Of a DNA stretch of 64,000 bases, positions 1-12,245 are shown in pieces (position 1 is the stretch's first letter; each line of letters opens with the position of its first letter). The translations under genes and the position numbers were made by a program. This DNA comes from Acridotheres tristis (Eukaryota > Chordata > Aves > Passeriformes > Sturnidae). The stretch lies in NCBI GenBank assembly GCA_037013685.1, contig CM072885.1, positions 29,333,876 through 29,397,875 on the forward strand, written 5' to 3'. A model generated the notes under the pieces. It saw only the letters and a program-made list of their open reading frames with translations. It did not search any database and was not told the DNA's origin.

Positions 1-1563
1 AAGGGAGGTACTTTCCCTCCAGTGCCTAGTTAAACTACACAGTGCTATCCAAAAGATTAATTTCTTTCCACTTTCAATGTATATTAGAGATATTTAAATG
101 GCAGACATGGATTCTGTCAGGGTATTGATGGAAAATTAAGTACAAATTTCTTGTTCCAGTTCCAGATTCAACTATGACTCTCAGGAAACTGAGAAACTGA
201 GAGAAGCATAAAGTATATATACAGTATATTCCCATAGGAGAAGGAGGAAAAAAGAAAAAAAAAAAGAAAGATAGAATGTTTTCCTTCTTTCTCTTTTTCT
301 CTTCAGTACCATTTTACTTTATTCTGGTTTGTTCTTTAGATGTATATTTCAAGAGATGTTTTAAGAGATGTTTTCTTTACTTTTATATTATTAATGGTTT
401 ATTTTTAATCTCTGTATTTAATATAAATCTCAATGCTCAAAGGGCATGCAAACATTTTCCTTTTGCAGGACCTTTCCTGTGGATATGTTATTTTATTCTA
501 TTTTGGTGACTTTTTTTTCTGCATACTAAGACTGTGTGAGAAATAAGAGCAGCTCTCTTCTGTAGCATGAGATTCATGAGTGTTTCCAAAAATACTATTT
601 TATGATAATACCAAAAGTGTCTTAATTTTATATAACCCTAATTTTTCACTGCTTAACAGTCATGGAAAAAAATTCAAAAACTCTGAAGTAGCCATGAAAG
701 GAAAATAGCCCGGTGATCTAAAATCCAAGGCTTAGCATCATCTCACATACAAAGACTTTTATGGCTTTTTTTTTCCATCTCCTTTATTGTTCAATAAGCC
801 ACAACCTTATAAATCTTAGTGAAATATAGTAATTTCTGAAGTCATTCTCCAGGCTTATACCACAATGTTCTACTTACTTAGTAATGACCTTTTCCATTAG
901 ATGTAAAAGATGTCCCTATATTTGTTACTGAAATTCTGGAACGGTAAACTACTGACTGAAATTTCCATGATAGTGACAGACATAAACATAAGCATTCCTC
1001 TATGACCATTTTTATATGACTTTATGGATTTAAGGAAGAATACGGTCTCATTAAACTATCTCCTGAATGCAGAGTTGTTTCTTATAAAGTAAATTTTAAA
1101 ATACCATGCCTAAAATATTTTTCACCATTCATATTTGTCTCTTTCCAAAAAAACCTATGACTTTTCTTTCAAGTCATATCACACTAATGCAAAATAAAGC
1201 ACAAAATTACTACACGAATTATTGTCTCTCAGCTGCTGTGTAGTAACAATGAGTGTTTATTTTTAAAGTACTTTGTTCACCTTTAAAACCTAAAATTAGT
1301 ATAAGATTATAAAAAATAATGTTTTGTTCCCAGAAAAAGGTTTTGAGTGCCTAAAGTACATGCCAAATAAAATATAAATTTGCTACTATTATCTAATCAA
1401 AACCAAGATATTTGTGACCTCATTATGGTTTATACTTGCAGTCATAAAAATTATTATTAAAAATGCCCTTGACTATTTTTAATCTAGAACTTTAAAATGT
1501 CATCTTTTTCAGGCTTGTCCCTTAATAAAAGCATCTTAAATGAATAGAGCCATCCTTTCTTAC
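1..1563. other. AT-rich non-coding stretch
   Basis: I see no recognisable gene or transposable element here. There is a short purine-rich run at about 241-273 and a 12-base motif (AAGAGATGTTTT) repeated in tandem at 351-374. An open frame at 276-509 is short and rich in F, Y and L, as expected from AT-rich sequence. A minus-strand acceptor-like site near 200 could feed a short open frame, but no convincing donor follows. Confidence 0.5.
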
Positions 1564-1711
1564 CTAGTTCTGACTGTTAAGATCTCAGAAGCAAGTAAGA
1601 CCTGAGCATATGACACAAAATACAATTTGTCCTGTGAATTACTCTCTCTGAGCTGTTGCCTTGTGTGAACCAAATACATGCGAGTAACACCAAGACGGCC
1701 ACAATGCACAG
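1564..1711 (-). CDS. Candidate internal exon, unknown protein
   Basis: On the minus strand a pyrimidine-rich acceptor ending TTTGCACTTCAG is followed by 148 bases. They end at a strong donor, AACTAG then GTAAGAAAGG. The frame that starts with two leading bases and ends with two left over is open through all 48 codons, beginning VHCGRLGVTRMYLVHTRQQL. Both splice sites are good. A second frame over the same bases encodes a hydrophobic stretch, so open frame alone does not settle the reading. I do not recognise the peptide. Its phase fits the candidate at 1813-1953. It is among the better exon candidates, but it could be a chance match. Confidence 0.25.
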
Positions 1712-1812
1712 CTGAAGTGCAAAGAAAATATTGATTCCATTATTTCTTTGGCAAAAATACACTATTAAGTTTATTTCATCTTAGCAGGGGCAAAAAGCAG
1801 AGAGGCCTGAAC

Positions 1813-1953
1813 CCTGTCTGTTACATGTCAAAAGCCTGGTGCAGGCACAAATCTCCACGAGGCTGTGTTCTACAATGTCCAGTCTTCTCGCCCACATTCC
1901 CCCCTTTCTTCTAGACCTGTGAAGAATGCTCTTCAAGTCCTTTACAGCATTCT
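1813..1953 (-). CDS. Candidate internal exon, unknown protein
   Basis: Minus-strand acceptor AGTCAGCTAAG, preceded by a moderate pyrimidine tract, then 46 open codons starting NAVKDLKSILHRSRRKGGMW. The predicted peptide is rich in K, R and L and could form amphipathic helices. The donor needed (GG then GTTCAG) is weak. The one leftover base joins in phase with the exon candidate at 1564-1711, about 100 bases downstream on the minus strand. The other two frames contain stops. Function is unknown. Confidence 0.2.
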
Positions 1954-4059
1954 CTTAGCTGACTTCTCCAGATAGACAGAAAACAATGTGAATTTTCCCA
2001 AACTGAATGTTCTTAGCACCTTCCAGCTTCAAGGTCATCTTAAGAGAAAACAATTCAAAACCCAACATTTTTTCTTCAGAAATCTTCAATTTTTAACCTG
2101 TTTCTCCTCCCATACCTCTTTGGATATAATTTTAAAACATGCAATTGCTGATGCTACAAACCCATCTCTATGTTTCCTGGTGGTTTTGCAATAATGATTT
2201 CCTTTCTACTTGCTTCTTATATAAAAAAATAATATGAATGCTTATTTATTGACAATAGAGAGCTGTCAACTGTTCATCTTGCAGGCAGCTTGAGAACTGT
2301 GTAGAAAAAGTGATTTACAGCAGGTAAAGAACCTTTATAAATAATTTAAATTTTTTTTTAAGAATCCAAAGACACCATACAGGATCCAAAATATTATTTA
2401 CATGCCTAATCTACTGCTGAATTTTTAAATTTGGAGAAGCAAACTAGAAAGTCTCTATTTTGCTCTTTCAGACGCTTGAATTAATACATGTATTGCCATT
2501 TTTCAGTGAAAACTCCTTTTTGTCTGTGAACCTGTGCTTTTGCACATACTAAAAGAATCTGTTGCTTAGGCTGATGAAACTTTTCTCCTATGTAACATTT
2601 TGTGATTCACAAACTAAATGTTTCTTAGAGTTATGTACCTGGAGTGTCCAGTATTGCTTAGTGTGTACTTAATTTTAATCCAGAAGCAAAGGATTCAGCA
2701 TTCCCACTCATCATCATGTAAATGAAACAGCAGATGATGTTTAAGGGGGGTCAGACATAAAGTGGGAGTTAGTTCCTCTCCCCCAGCCAGTTTGCAGAGA
2801 ATCTTCTAATTACTCAGTGACACAATAGACAGTGGGACACCCTTCTAATGCTCTCAGTTGCAACTGCACCACTTGAGAGACAAGAATGCAAAGGAACCCA
2901 AAACCAGAGAGGACAACTCAGCAGAAGAATAATTTAATATCTTGACAAATGGTCTTTCACACAAGAATTGCTCCTCCCCTCCCTGATGCTTCTGTGGTTT
3001 TCCCAATGGCAATCTGACATAAATGACACAAAATTCCACAAGACAGGTAGTAGAGCCTCTCATTCCCCAATCCTTCTATTTCTCCCTCTCCCCAGGACCC
3101 CTACTGCTTTTTTACACCAAGAGAGTTTTGCACAGAGGAGCAGAAGGTGCCTCCTTGGAGAACGCGACAAGGAACCCCAGCTTCAGCTCTGGGTGGGATC
3201 TAAGTGAAGGGGCTTCTGTTATGTCATTCTCTTTGGTCCTTCACTTGCCTTGACATAGGTCTTACTGTCCTGCCTAAAACTCAATCAACTCAAAAAAATA
3301 CAGTAAAGTATATGGGGCCTTTCTCTTAGACCCGTGCCTTCATGCAGACCTCCTGAACCACAGACAATTCACAAACCAGTATCACTGTATGCCAGACCAA
3401 ATTACCAGACCAAAATAAATCAAATTCTTCCATGTAGAATAGTATGGCTATAATGATTGCTAGTGTCTTAACACTCCATACCAGCAATGCAACCCCTCTG
3501 GAGTAGTATGGGCACTTTCAGGCAGTGTGGGGCGTATAGAGCTTTCCCCACCAACGCAAGGCAATTCACAAGGACTTCAGTAATTGATGGGTTAGTCAAT
3601 ATACTTTATCAGTGACTCCTCACTTTTGGCAGAAGAATACCCTACCTAACGATGTTTTTTTGATTATAATTCTGCCATGCTCAGAATTTTGGCAACTCCT
3701 TCTCTCTCTGTGTTGTACCACCAAACTCAATACTTTCTTTTTTGTATAAGGAATACAAGAGCAGGCTTATACCTATACGGAAAAAATTTCATTTTCAAAC
3801 TTCAAAAATAGAAGCCTAATATTTACGAAAATACAAAGACTTTATTAACAGAAAATGCAGCTTCTTCTATTTCAAACTGAAAACAACAACAACAAAAAAG
3901 CATTTTGCTAGTAAGAAATCCCTAGATCAGCAATCAGGTTGCAAATAGTCCACACAAAAGACTGAAGAAGGAAAATTACTCAACAAAATTTAAGATGCTA
4001 TTTCAAGAAAAATAAAATAAAGCCCAGATAAGCAGGGAAAAATATTTCAGACACTTCAC
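1954..4059. other. Non-coding stretch with undecided exon signals
   Basis: Mostly AT-rich. At 3060-3210 a good plus-strand acceptor (TTTCTCCCTCTCCCCAG) precedes about 110 bases that are open in all three frames, so no reading can be chosen. The minus strand of 2854-3063 is also open, without good splice sites. If the minus-strand chain is real, one exon is missing somewhere in this interval. Confidence 0.35.
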
Positions 4060-4138
4060 CTTCTGCAGTAAATAGCTGGTGCTGGTTTGGGAGCAAATAG
4101 GTTTCCATAGGGAAAGGTGTCCCCCAGCTGCTCTCTCC
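4060..4138 (-). CDS. Candidate internal exon, unknown protein
   Basis: Minus-strand acceptor with a long pyrimidine tract (CTTTCTCCCTAG) and donor GCAGAAG then GTGAAG enclose 79 bases. In the frame with two leading bases the product begins REQLGDTFPYGNLFAPKPAP: 25 codons, no stop, rich in P, G and aromatic residues and unlike the usual F/L/S noise of AT-rich frames. The other two frames are also open, so the assignment is provisional. I do not recognise the peptide. Confidence 0.25.
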
Positions 4139-5573
4139 CTAGGGAGAAAGCCCAGAAGATGGTAGGAATTGTTCCCCTCAGGGAGAGCTAACTGGCAGCA
4201 TAAAGTGACCAGCAGAGCTCCCTGCAGCCACAGGGGAGCCTGGCACTCTCAAGCATGACTGTCATTTAGATAATATGAATATAACTATCCCATTACTCCC
4301 CCAGAACATGCTCGCAGCTGAAACACTGAAGAACTGGCAAATTGCTTTAAATTCTCTTTGCTGAGAGCTTATTGCTCACAGGGGAATGGTTCTTCCTCTA
4401 TTCTTCCAGCTGTTAAATTATCTTCCAGGACACTTTTTGGCATGAACATTTGCTGCAATGACTTCAGAAGAGCTGAGGAATTGATGTAGTAAATGTCACT
4501 GTAGTTCAAATTATATGAAATCTGGAAAATAATTATTTTAAAGGCATTTTTGTTGTTGGAAAGTCATGAAATACAGTTACATTTTTTACTTTTCCAAGTA
4601 GGATCTGAGTGTGCTTTCCTACAAATCCTACCATTCACATCAGAAATCCATCCATTTTTTCACCAGAAAAGAATCGTTTGATAGTCATACATTCAATAAA
4701 TTGAAAGGGTAGGGCTATCTTCCAGCAGCTGGTATGTGCTAAAGATACTGTGGTGGTTGAATTCTGGTCATCAATTTACTACAGAGAGACAACACCAAAA
4801 TAACCCTTTAGGCAGCTTTCTACCCAATCCTTAACTATTATCACAATGAAAGTAAATTCCCTTTGAAATTCCAACTTCATTGGGGGGAAAAAATCCAATA
4901 GAAATAGTGCTTTTTAAGAAAGTGAAGATTACAGCCATAGATTAAATTATATTTCTATTAAAAAAAAATCTTACACTGAAACAAAGGCACAAAATGTCAA
5001 CCTTCCACATGCTTTTGCATCTTTTAACATTAGTATGTGGGCACATTCACAAGATGAAGACGAGTCATTTGAAAAATAAAACGGAACTATTTGAAGCTTG
5101 AAATTCTCATGACACTTTTACACTGAGTATAATATTAATTTTTTAATGGAAAAATGAAAGGGTAATTTACTTTAAACAGCATTACTAAAGAACAAACAAA
5201 TCATTAGAATAAATGACTAACCACGTGAAACATAAATATGATACAGTAAACTGTGTAAACACTGATGCTCAGCAGTGCAGGAGACAGAAGCTGAGGACAT
5301 AAAGTCCCCAAGCACCACCTCTAATGGTCCTAACAATATTCTTTTGCTAATCTTTTGTTCATTATGTTGATAACCATTAATATGTAATGCTTTGTATACA
5401 TCATAGATCAGACTAGAAAATGGAAGTGTGCAAGGGAGTCAATTCAACATTCATTAGACAGCTTTTCCCAAGAGCTGCAAGTTTCACAATTTCCCAGCAC
5501 CCACCAAAGTCAGCCCTCTGAGTGCTTTCTGATCCCAAACTCAGGCACTAGGAGAAATGAGAACCACATCCAC
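4139..5573. other. AT-rich non-coding stretch
   Basis: I see no element or gene I can name. A plus-strand acceptor-like site near 4305 is followed by only about 20 open codons and no good donor. Confidence 0.4.
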
Positions 5574-5712
5574 TGGCCAGGAGATATGTTGGAGAAAGGA
5601 CAAGGCCCTGAAAAATAGTGTTGCTCCTAAAGAAAATGTTAACTTTGTTTGTGCTGTATCTTGGAGATATAAAAAAGAAAGGATTGAATATAATGTTTCC
5701 CTTTTGGTCTTG
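5574..5712 (-). CDS. Weak candidate exon inside a 125-codon frame
   Basis: Minus-strand acceptor GATTTCCTGTATTGCAG opens onto 46 codons that begin QDQKGNIIFNPFFFISPRYS. They lie inside a longer frame covering 5548-5925. About three frames of this length are expected by chance in the window. The donor is ambiguous: three GT sites in the same phase near 5560-5574 would all work, and all are mediocre. I include it because its phase links the candidates at 7650-7851 and 4060-4138. Confidence 0.12.
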
Positions 5713-7183
5713 CTGCAATACAGGAAATCCAGTCAAGGCATCAGGCGAGAACAATAAGCTATGAAGATTGACATCAGGGGTACCTTTTTTGTGCATTCTG
5801 TTACAAATAGCTCTAACTACACAGTTGTATGGACATCCTACTGTGTTTATATAATTTAGACACAAATGCACAATCCTAGTGTGAGTAACCAGAGTCTTCC
5901 CCATGTGTCCTTGATTTCCACACAAGCTCGCTATGAGCTATTATTTGGCTTTCAACATGGCCTCTCCAAGACAGGGACTCTGTCTGCCAGCCCTGGGAAC
6001 TGCCAGAAGACATTTCAGTTTGCTAAGAAAGCTGAGCAAGCCTCAGTTGTCCATGAAGTATCATCTGACATGAGAATGTTCAGGGTCCTTGAAAGACTGC
6101 TGAAATGTTGTGCCCCTTCCCAAGAGAATGCAGCCTATGATAGGCTGTGAAAGAGGTACGGACAGAGCAATAGCCTAAATTAGCAAAACCCTCATCCTCT
6201 GCAACATAATTTCCATTGTTTTCCTCTTCTTGATAGTTTCCAAAACAGCAAATTCAAGCACCTCACTTTAAAATACAGCTACGGATTAGAAAGCCTCAGT
6301 AATAATGATGCTCACAGCTAACTCTCAATAAACTCTGAAGGATTTATTGTAAGCAGGGAGGAATTCTGTCCTGGGACTCTTGTCTTTCTGCATCATTATC
6401 TGCAGAGGATCAAGATTGTTGCTGAGTTTTCTGAGCCAGTGTGACTAGAACCTTTTATCTGTTTTGTGGGTAGCACAAAGCCTGAGTTTATCATTAGAAA
6501 ATATAGTACACAGAATTACCTTCAGCAACATTGCACCCTAACTCTCATTCCACAAAAATTAGGGGCTGTGGCATAGCTAGGAATCTACAGAAAGCCAGCC
6601 TGACTGTCTCTCCAACACACTCAGAACCTAGGAAAACGTTTTTTTCCATCCTAGCTGGGCATCCTAGTTGTCAGTGCTGACTGCATTCATACTCCAGATG
6701 TTAAGCTAACCTTTTTGACAGCTTCACACATTTTTACATACATTATAAGACATTCCTTCACATCTGATAATGACTGAAGTTAAGATTAATAGACTGATTT
6801 TCATAAGTACTTGTCAGTGACTTTGAGTTTTCTGTGTTTATCACAATATGTGAGCTTCCTGAATGCACACACAGGCTCTTTGGGAGAACACAAATCTTAA
6901 AAGCACTGAGCATACTCAGCTTGCTCCATGATCGATATTCTTCACTCATTATAGGCTTGTGCTCATGCACTGAGTGAAGGATTAGTACTGTTGTTTTATT
7001 TATGGTCTCTTTCTAAAATGCCATTATACATTCAAAATATGACAATTTCTTCTTCTCAATAGCTTTGCCACTAAATGAGAGTTTTAATAAAGCATTTTTA
7101 TTGTTACTGCTCTGGTATTTTCCGCAAGTGTCTTGTTATATGAAAAATGTTTTTATCCCTAAGTGCTCTCTCTTGCTTCTCAT
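5713..7183. other. Non-coding stretch
   Basis: No recognised repeat or gene. An open plus frame at 5866-6150 (94 codons) overlaps the minus frame described above. It has no start context, splice sites or recognisable motif. Confidence 0.4.
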
Positions 7184-7333
7184 GTTGTTGGGGGTCTTTG
7201 GTTTTGTTTTTTGTGTTCTGTTGTTGTTGGGTTTGGGATTTTTTCTCGGGGGCTGGGGTTTATTTGGAGGGAAGGGGTTGTTTGATTTAGGGTTTTTTGG
7301 AGAGGAGGAGTTGTTTGGGTTGGGTTTTTTTTT
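7184..7333 (+). repeat. G/T-rich low-complexity block
   Basis: About 150 bases made almost wholly of G and T on the plus strand, with runs of 3-5 Gs separated by T-rich spacers, for example GGGGGCTGGGG near 7250. The strong strand asymmetry breaks the local composition and explains the long low-complexity plus-strand frame at 7065-7646 (G, L and F runs), which should not be called a gene. The closely spaced G runs could form a G-quadruplex. Confidence 0.8.
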
Positions 7334-7649
7334 GAAAGGGAAGCTCAGTTGTAGACCGCTAGAGGATCCAGTGAGAGTAGTACTAATACTTCCAGGGTTA
7401 TTCCAATATGATTATAAAGATGAAAAATATATTTCTTTATTTTTAACATCTCTTTTCAGACCCATTTCCCACACTCCTGAAAAGAAGCAAAAGCAGTGTG
7501 GTGCCACAAAAGCGTCATTTTTGTATATCAGTTTGCTACTTATCCCTGCTCCCAGTAATTACCTTTGTGACATTGCAAGTGCCAGCTCAGGACTGGAGCA
7601 ACAGAACTTGAAAAATAAGTATTTAGGATTTAGGATCCAGCTCTGATAC
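7334..7649. other. Non-coding stretch
   Basis: I see nothing beyond the tail of the low-complexity plus-strand frame. Confidence 0.4.
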
Positions 7650-7851
7650 TTTTTCTGTTTTTTTGACCAAATGTGTTTCCTTTACACAATTAATTTCTCT
7701 TACAATTATCCTTAGAAAAAATTGTTGAATATCTACTGCAGTCAAATTCTGGGTCATCATATGCCATTTCTGAAGGCATTTCTGAAGCTCCGAGACAAGT
7801 ACCCAGGAGTCTGTGCCATCCAACCAGTAAATAAAATCCAGCATATTTGTC
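7650..7851 (-). CDS. Candidate internal exon, 67 codons, unknown
   Basis: The minus strand has an acceptor-like AAGTAGCAG with a poor pyrimidine tract, then 67 open codons, then AGAAAAA followed by GTATCA as donor. The peptide begins TNMLDFIYWLDGTDSWVLVS and continues with a leucine-, glutamine- and valine-rich helical-looking part. It sits inside a 131-codon open frame (7623-8018), a length expected once or twice by chance. Composition is varied and not low complexity. I cannot name a family. Confidence 0.2.
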
Positions 7852-10800
7852 CTGCTACTTAATTTACAATTGTATAACATACTTTCTGATTGGGTTTGAG
7901 CTTTTTTCCAGAGCAGTGCACCGCACTCTTTATTGTTGTAAGAGGGTAAGGGAAGCATGCATACTGTCAGGGAGTGTATATGGTAGGGTAAATATTTTGA
8001 CAGCCTCAGAGGCACCATGTAGAAGCTTCAGGAGTAACAAATTGTCAAATAAATGTGTTACCATAGTATATTTTCTGAAGTGATGAACTATTAAAGAGTT
8101 AACAGACCACTAAGTGTTGCTAGTATTTGGTAATGTGGTATACCAGAGTTACACTTCATGAGGATAACCATTTCAAAATGACGGCAGCATTGCAGTATTA
8201 TGGAAATGCTGCAGAGAACAGAAGGACTATAGTGCAATTATTGTAAATGTAATAATTAATTTTAGAAAGTTGTGTAATGGGTCAATTTTTAACAGGTCAG
8301 TTTTCTGCAAATTCTATGCCTTGAAGGCAAAAAGACTAAACCCTCCACACAAAATATATCATACTATTCTTCTGTGAGCAGTATCTGTTTGAGGGGAATA
8401 GCCAAGGAAAGTCAAGGAAAACCTTAGAGAAGAAGCTCAAAGTTCATTATTTAGACTTCACCCCTGGAAGAAAACACATGGGTAAGTGTTTTAAATCAAC
8501 TATTTAAATAGTAAGACCCTTATTTTGATTTAAGATGTCCACAAGGCAGCACTGTGCCAGAACTGAATGAGCATTTCTCCTGTCTCCTAATCCCACTGCA
8601 CAAACACCTTATCTCATTCCTGTAGTGGCATGAACACACAACACTGATGCTACTGGAAGCAGCCATGCTGAGGCTGCCACAGGACTTCATCCACAGTGAC
8701 CCACCATGCATAAAGGCAGCATTTCTGCCTTCCTTTGTTTTAGGTAGGCTGGGATGTCTCTCTCAGTCCTTACCCAGGTGCCGATTTTCAACTAAAACTT
8801 AAAAGACTTTCAACATCCAAATTCTCTTTTCAAATGAGACTGGAGACATTTCATTAACGTTTCAAAACCTATTATGAGAAGGACTGAGGTACAGATGAAT
8901 GACTGGACACATGAATACACTTTTACTTTCATTTTCTTAGGAAACCAGGCTACAAATAGAATCCAGTTGCACACAAACCTTCGAGTTTCTTTTCATGTCA
9001 GTATTTGTTCAATGGGCACAACAGCTCTCTACAACCAAGGAAGCATCATTATTCATTTACCACCTTAGTGTTCATTTAATCACGTCCTACCACAGAAAAC
9101 CCAAGAATTTTTTTATATAATCCTAGGAGATAAGATAGTTTAAAAACAGACATACCATTTTTAGATTTTTCCTTTCTGACCTTTTTGAACAAAAGGCAAA
9201 TACTTCCAACAAATCCTTCAGCACAGCTTTCATTCCTCTCTTTGACATAATTTTCCAGCTCTATGAAATACATGGAGCAGGAACATTTTGCACAGTATCT
9301 GATATTGCCTGTACAGCAGGTCATTTGTGAAAGCCCTGACAAAAATGTATATTAATAGTGAAAGGGAGATAAACCTGTGCAAGCAGATATTTTTCCTGGC
9401 TGCTAATCCATGTAAACAAAAATCTAGGCTTATCTTTTCACTAGAGAAAATTCAAAATCATAATGCAAAGGAAAGGAAGTTAACAGAAGTTAAAGGTAAA
9501 AAGGTTTAACTGAAAAATATAAAAAAATACGTAAAAGTTTACATTTTATAAATATAAAAATGTTTAACAGAAGTTAAATATAAAAGTTAAGCTCCCAGTA
9601 CGTTAGAAGCAGAAAAGCAGAGTAAAATGTAGCCTGAAATGGAAGAGCAGAAGCCCTGTGAGGACTGCAGGCAGTGTTCATGTGGCTCTCAGCACAGGGC
9701 ACCTGCACAGCACAAATGGGCTCTCCATGTTCACACAGCTGATAAACAGCCAACATGCTCCAGCTGTGAGTAAATTCTCCCAGTAATGAGTGATAAATCA
9801 GATAATGGGAACTACAAGCAATGGGAAAGCATGAAGCCTCTGGACACTCCATCTGGTTGGCACGGAAGAGATTGGTGAGCTTCATTAAATGACCAATTTT
9901 AGCTTACTCTAAAAGCAAAAAACCATGCAGTATTAAGGGCCTGCAGAGAGATACACAAGCAGAGGCACAGAGGTGAGGAGCTGAATTAGAACAGTTCTGA
10001 GAATAACAGTAATCAAATAAATGTCCTGAGAGGACTCTGGATGTTTTCTTCATCAGCTGTATTCCTCACAATGGGGCAGAACCGAGAGAATGCCATTTCA
10101 TTTCATGGGTATTTTCCACATCAAAACAAAATCCAGATACTTTCCAGTGCTTTCATGAAACATCCATCTTTTGACTGAACATATAAGGAGTTTTTATTAT
10201 TCTCCTTCTTTCCCCCAGCCTCTGCTTCTTTCTCTCCTACTTTCAAACAAAAATTGATAACAGACTGCTGCTCTGAGAAGTCCCACAAAAGAGAAAAGGT
10301 GAACGCATTGTGTCCTCGTGAAAAGATTTAGCTAAGCCCCATGTTCCAGCAGAAATACATTTCTCTGAAAATGTTCCAATCAACTCAATGCTCTTCATTT
10401 AAGCCAAGCACAAAAGAGAGCAGCTCTGGCTGACCCTGCTCCAAGAAGGCAGCAGCAAGGGAGGAGCTTTCCTGCAGAACCACCTTTACGATGAATGGAA
10501 GCAGGCCCAGTCAGCCAGACATGTCAGTGAAAATGAGATAAGAAGGGAGTGAGAAGAGAGCTGGGATGCTGCAAAATAACTGAGTGAAGACCCAGCTCCA
10601 AGATATTTTAGATTTGTTAGAACACTTGTGCCTTTAAATGCTGTGGCAAAAGCTAAAATTAAAGGCAAGACAAAGAAGATGGAATGTCCTCCATTTTGCA
10701 CATTTTTATCACTGTACTTTCACATACTCATGACTATTAATTGGCTAAGGGCCATGATTTTGCTGTGAGCATTCTTCAGCAAAGTCACAAGGCCCTTAAT

Positions 10801-11267
10801 TTTAAATGTTTTTTAAAACTCCTTTTTTTTTTTAATGACCAAAACAAGAATATATTTTTTAAGTCTACATTGAGAGCGTAATGCTGCAAAAACTATATTT
10901 ATTTAAATTATACAGTTTGACTCTAGTAAAAGCAGAAATTATCCTTGAGTGAATGATTAAAAATAAATGATCTGCTAACAGGATATACAGACTGTATTAT
11001 CACTGCAGCAGGAGGAGCACAAATTCACAAGATGGAATGGCTGCACATCCAGCATTCAAAAATCACAAAAAGCAAAAAGCTTCGTTAATATTTAGTCATG
11101 AACAAATTCTAGTGTACTGCAAAATAAAAAAAAGACAAACAAACAACTTTTCAAGTTTGCTCTATACAAACACAACTATTCTATTTTTAAGGAGTCAAGA
11201 CAACAGACATTTCAGGAGATTATTTGCCAAAATTTTTTTTGTTTTTCAGTTGCCTAAGAGAATGCAC
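7852..11267. other. Non-coding stretch with small AT-rich duplication
   Basis: No gene recognised. Between 9479 and 9577 the motif TTAACAGAAGTTAAA occurs twice within an A/T-rich patch, a likely local duplication. A plus-strand acceptor (TTTTTTTTGTTTTTCAG) and donor (GAG then GTGAGA) at 11250-11274 enclose only 25 bases and overlap the minus-strand candidate at 11268-11392, so the two cannot both be trusted. Confidence 0.4.
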
Positions 11268-11392
11268 TTCTGAGGTGAGATTTTGAGATGGGCACTTCCA
11301 AACCTTTTGGGCTCCTCGTGTTGCTGTGGATGCAGGACTTGCCAGTGACTTTTCATATCTTGGCTTTCCACATCATCTGTTGCTATTTCTGC
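11268..11392 (-). CDS. Candidate internal exon, unknown protein
   Basis: Minus-strand acceptor TTTTGTTTTACTGTAAG, then 41 open codons beginning AEIATDDVESQDMKSHWQVL, hydrophilic and charged, then CTCAGAA with GTGCAT as a weak donor. Read past that donor, the frame stops within about seven codons, so this could instead be a terminal exon. Its phase fits candidates on both sides (12005-12245 and 7650-7851). No motif recognised. Confidence 0.18.
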
Positions 11393-12004
11393 CTTACAGT
11401 AAAACAAAATCCAAAAGGAAAGAAAAAAACCCCCAACCGAACAACTTCTCCAAGCCCAGGTGTATTCCCAACATCTATTTTTAGAAGCGAGGTTGACAGA
11501 AATCTCTTTCCATTTCTGGTGCTGGGAAACCCCACCTAAGGCCATGTTTGTGCCTGCAGGGTGGGGCTTGAGCCAGTGAGGTAAAACAGTGAAGAGTGGC
11601 ATTTCAACAGACATGTCTTGACAGTATTCGTTGCAGGTACAATCTTTTGTACTTAAGGTGCTGTACATGTGACATGTCATCTCTCCTCATTTCCTTTCTG
11701 TGTACTAGAGAATAGGATGCTGTGAGTGTCCTCATTTTCCATTGAGGGCTTGGCAGAGGTACAAAAACCCTTCTGTGACTCTAACTCCATGGGAGAAGAA
11801 GCTGAAAGATACAGGACACGTTTCCCCATGTGAAGAAGGGTAGGTATTCAGGCCACAGCTTGTTGCTTTCACCAATTGTAGAAATTTAAGATCAGAATGT
11901 GATGGCAGTACAGGCAATCTGAAGGCAAAGCAGTTCCTTAATTCACAAAAAAAATGCATAGACAAAGCCCAAAAGCATTAACAGAGTGAGGCTTTTGCCT
12001 ATAC

Positions 12005-12245
12005 CTTCTTCATTCCAAATATCTTCCTATTGCAATTCAGGTTGCCACTCAAGTAGCCATAGGCAGTATAGCCAGGTAGGAACTTAGAATGGTAAAGAGT
12101 ATTCTGTCCACCTGAGCACAGAGCAGGAGCTGTGGAGCTGATGCTTACACCTGCATGTTTAGTGGGCCAGAACTTCTGTGGTACCCAAATTGTCCCCATT
12201 ATATCTTCAACAGTTGCAGCCAGTTCTTTGTAGCTGTGGTGATGC
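12005..12245 (-). CDS. Candidate internal exon, 80 codons, unknown
   Basis: The minus strand has an acceptor ending AATTTCCACAG and a donor AAGAAG then GTATAG. The 241 bases between them read through 80 codons without a stop, beginning HHHSYKELAATVEDIMGTIW and ending NRKIFGMKK. The middle is rich in G, Y, S and T. Among the candidates this is the longest with acceptable splice sites at both ends. I do not recognise it; it could be part of a large soluble or ciliary-type protein, but that is only an impression from composition. Confidence 0.25.

Noticed and set aside
7065..7646. 193-codon plus-strand open frame, the longest in the window
   Set aside because: Its length comes from the stop-poor G/T-rich low-complexity block; the product is G/L/F runs with no domain.
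11250..11274. 25-base plus-strand microexon with strong acceptor and donor
   Set aside because: Too short to test by reading frame and overlaps a minus-strand candidate; I take it as a chance splice pair.
11246..11680. 144-codon minus-strand open frame
   Set aside because: Frames of this length are about the chance maximum here. Only the 3' part has splice context, listed separately as a weak exon candidate.
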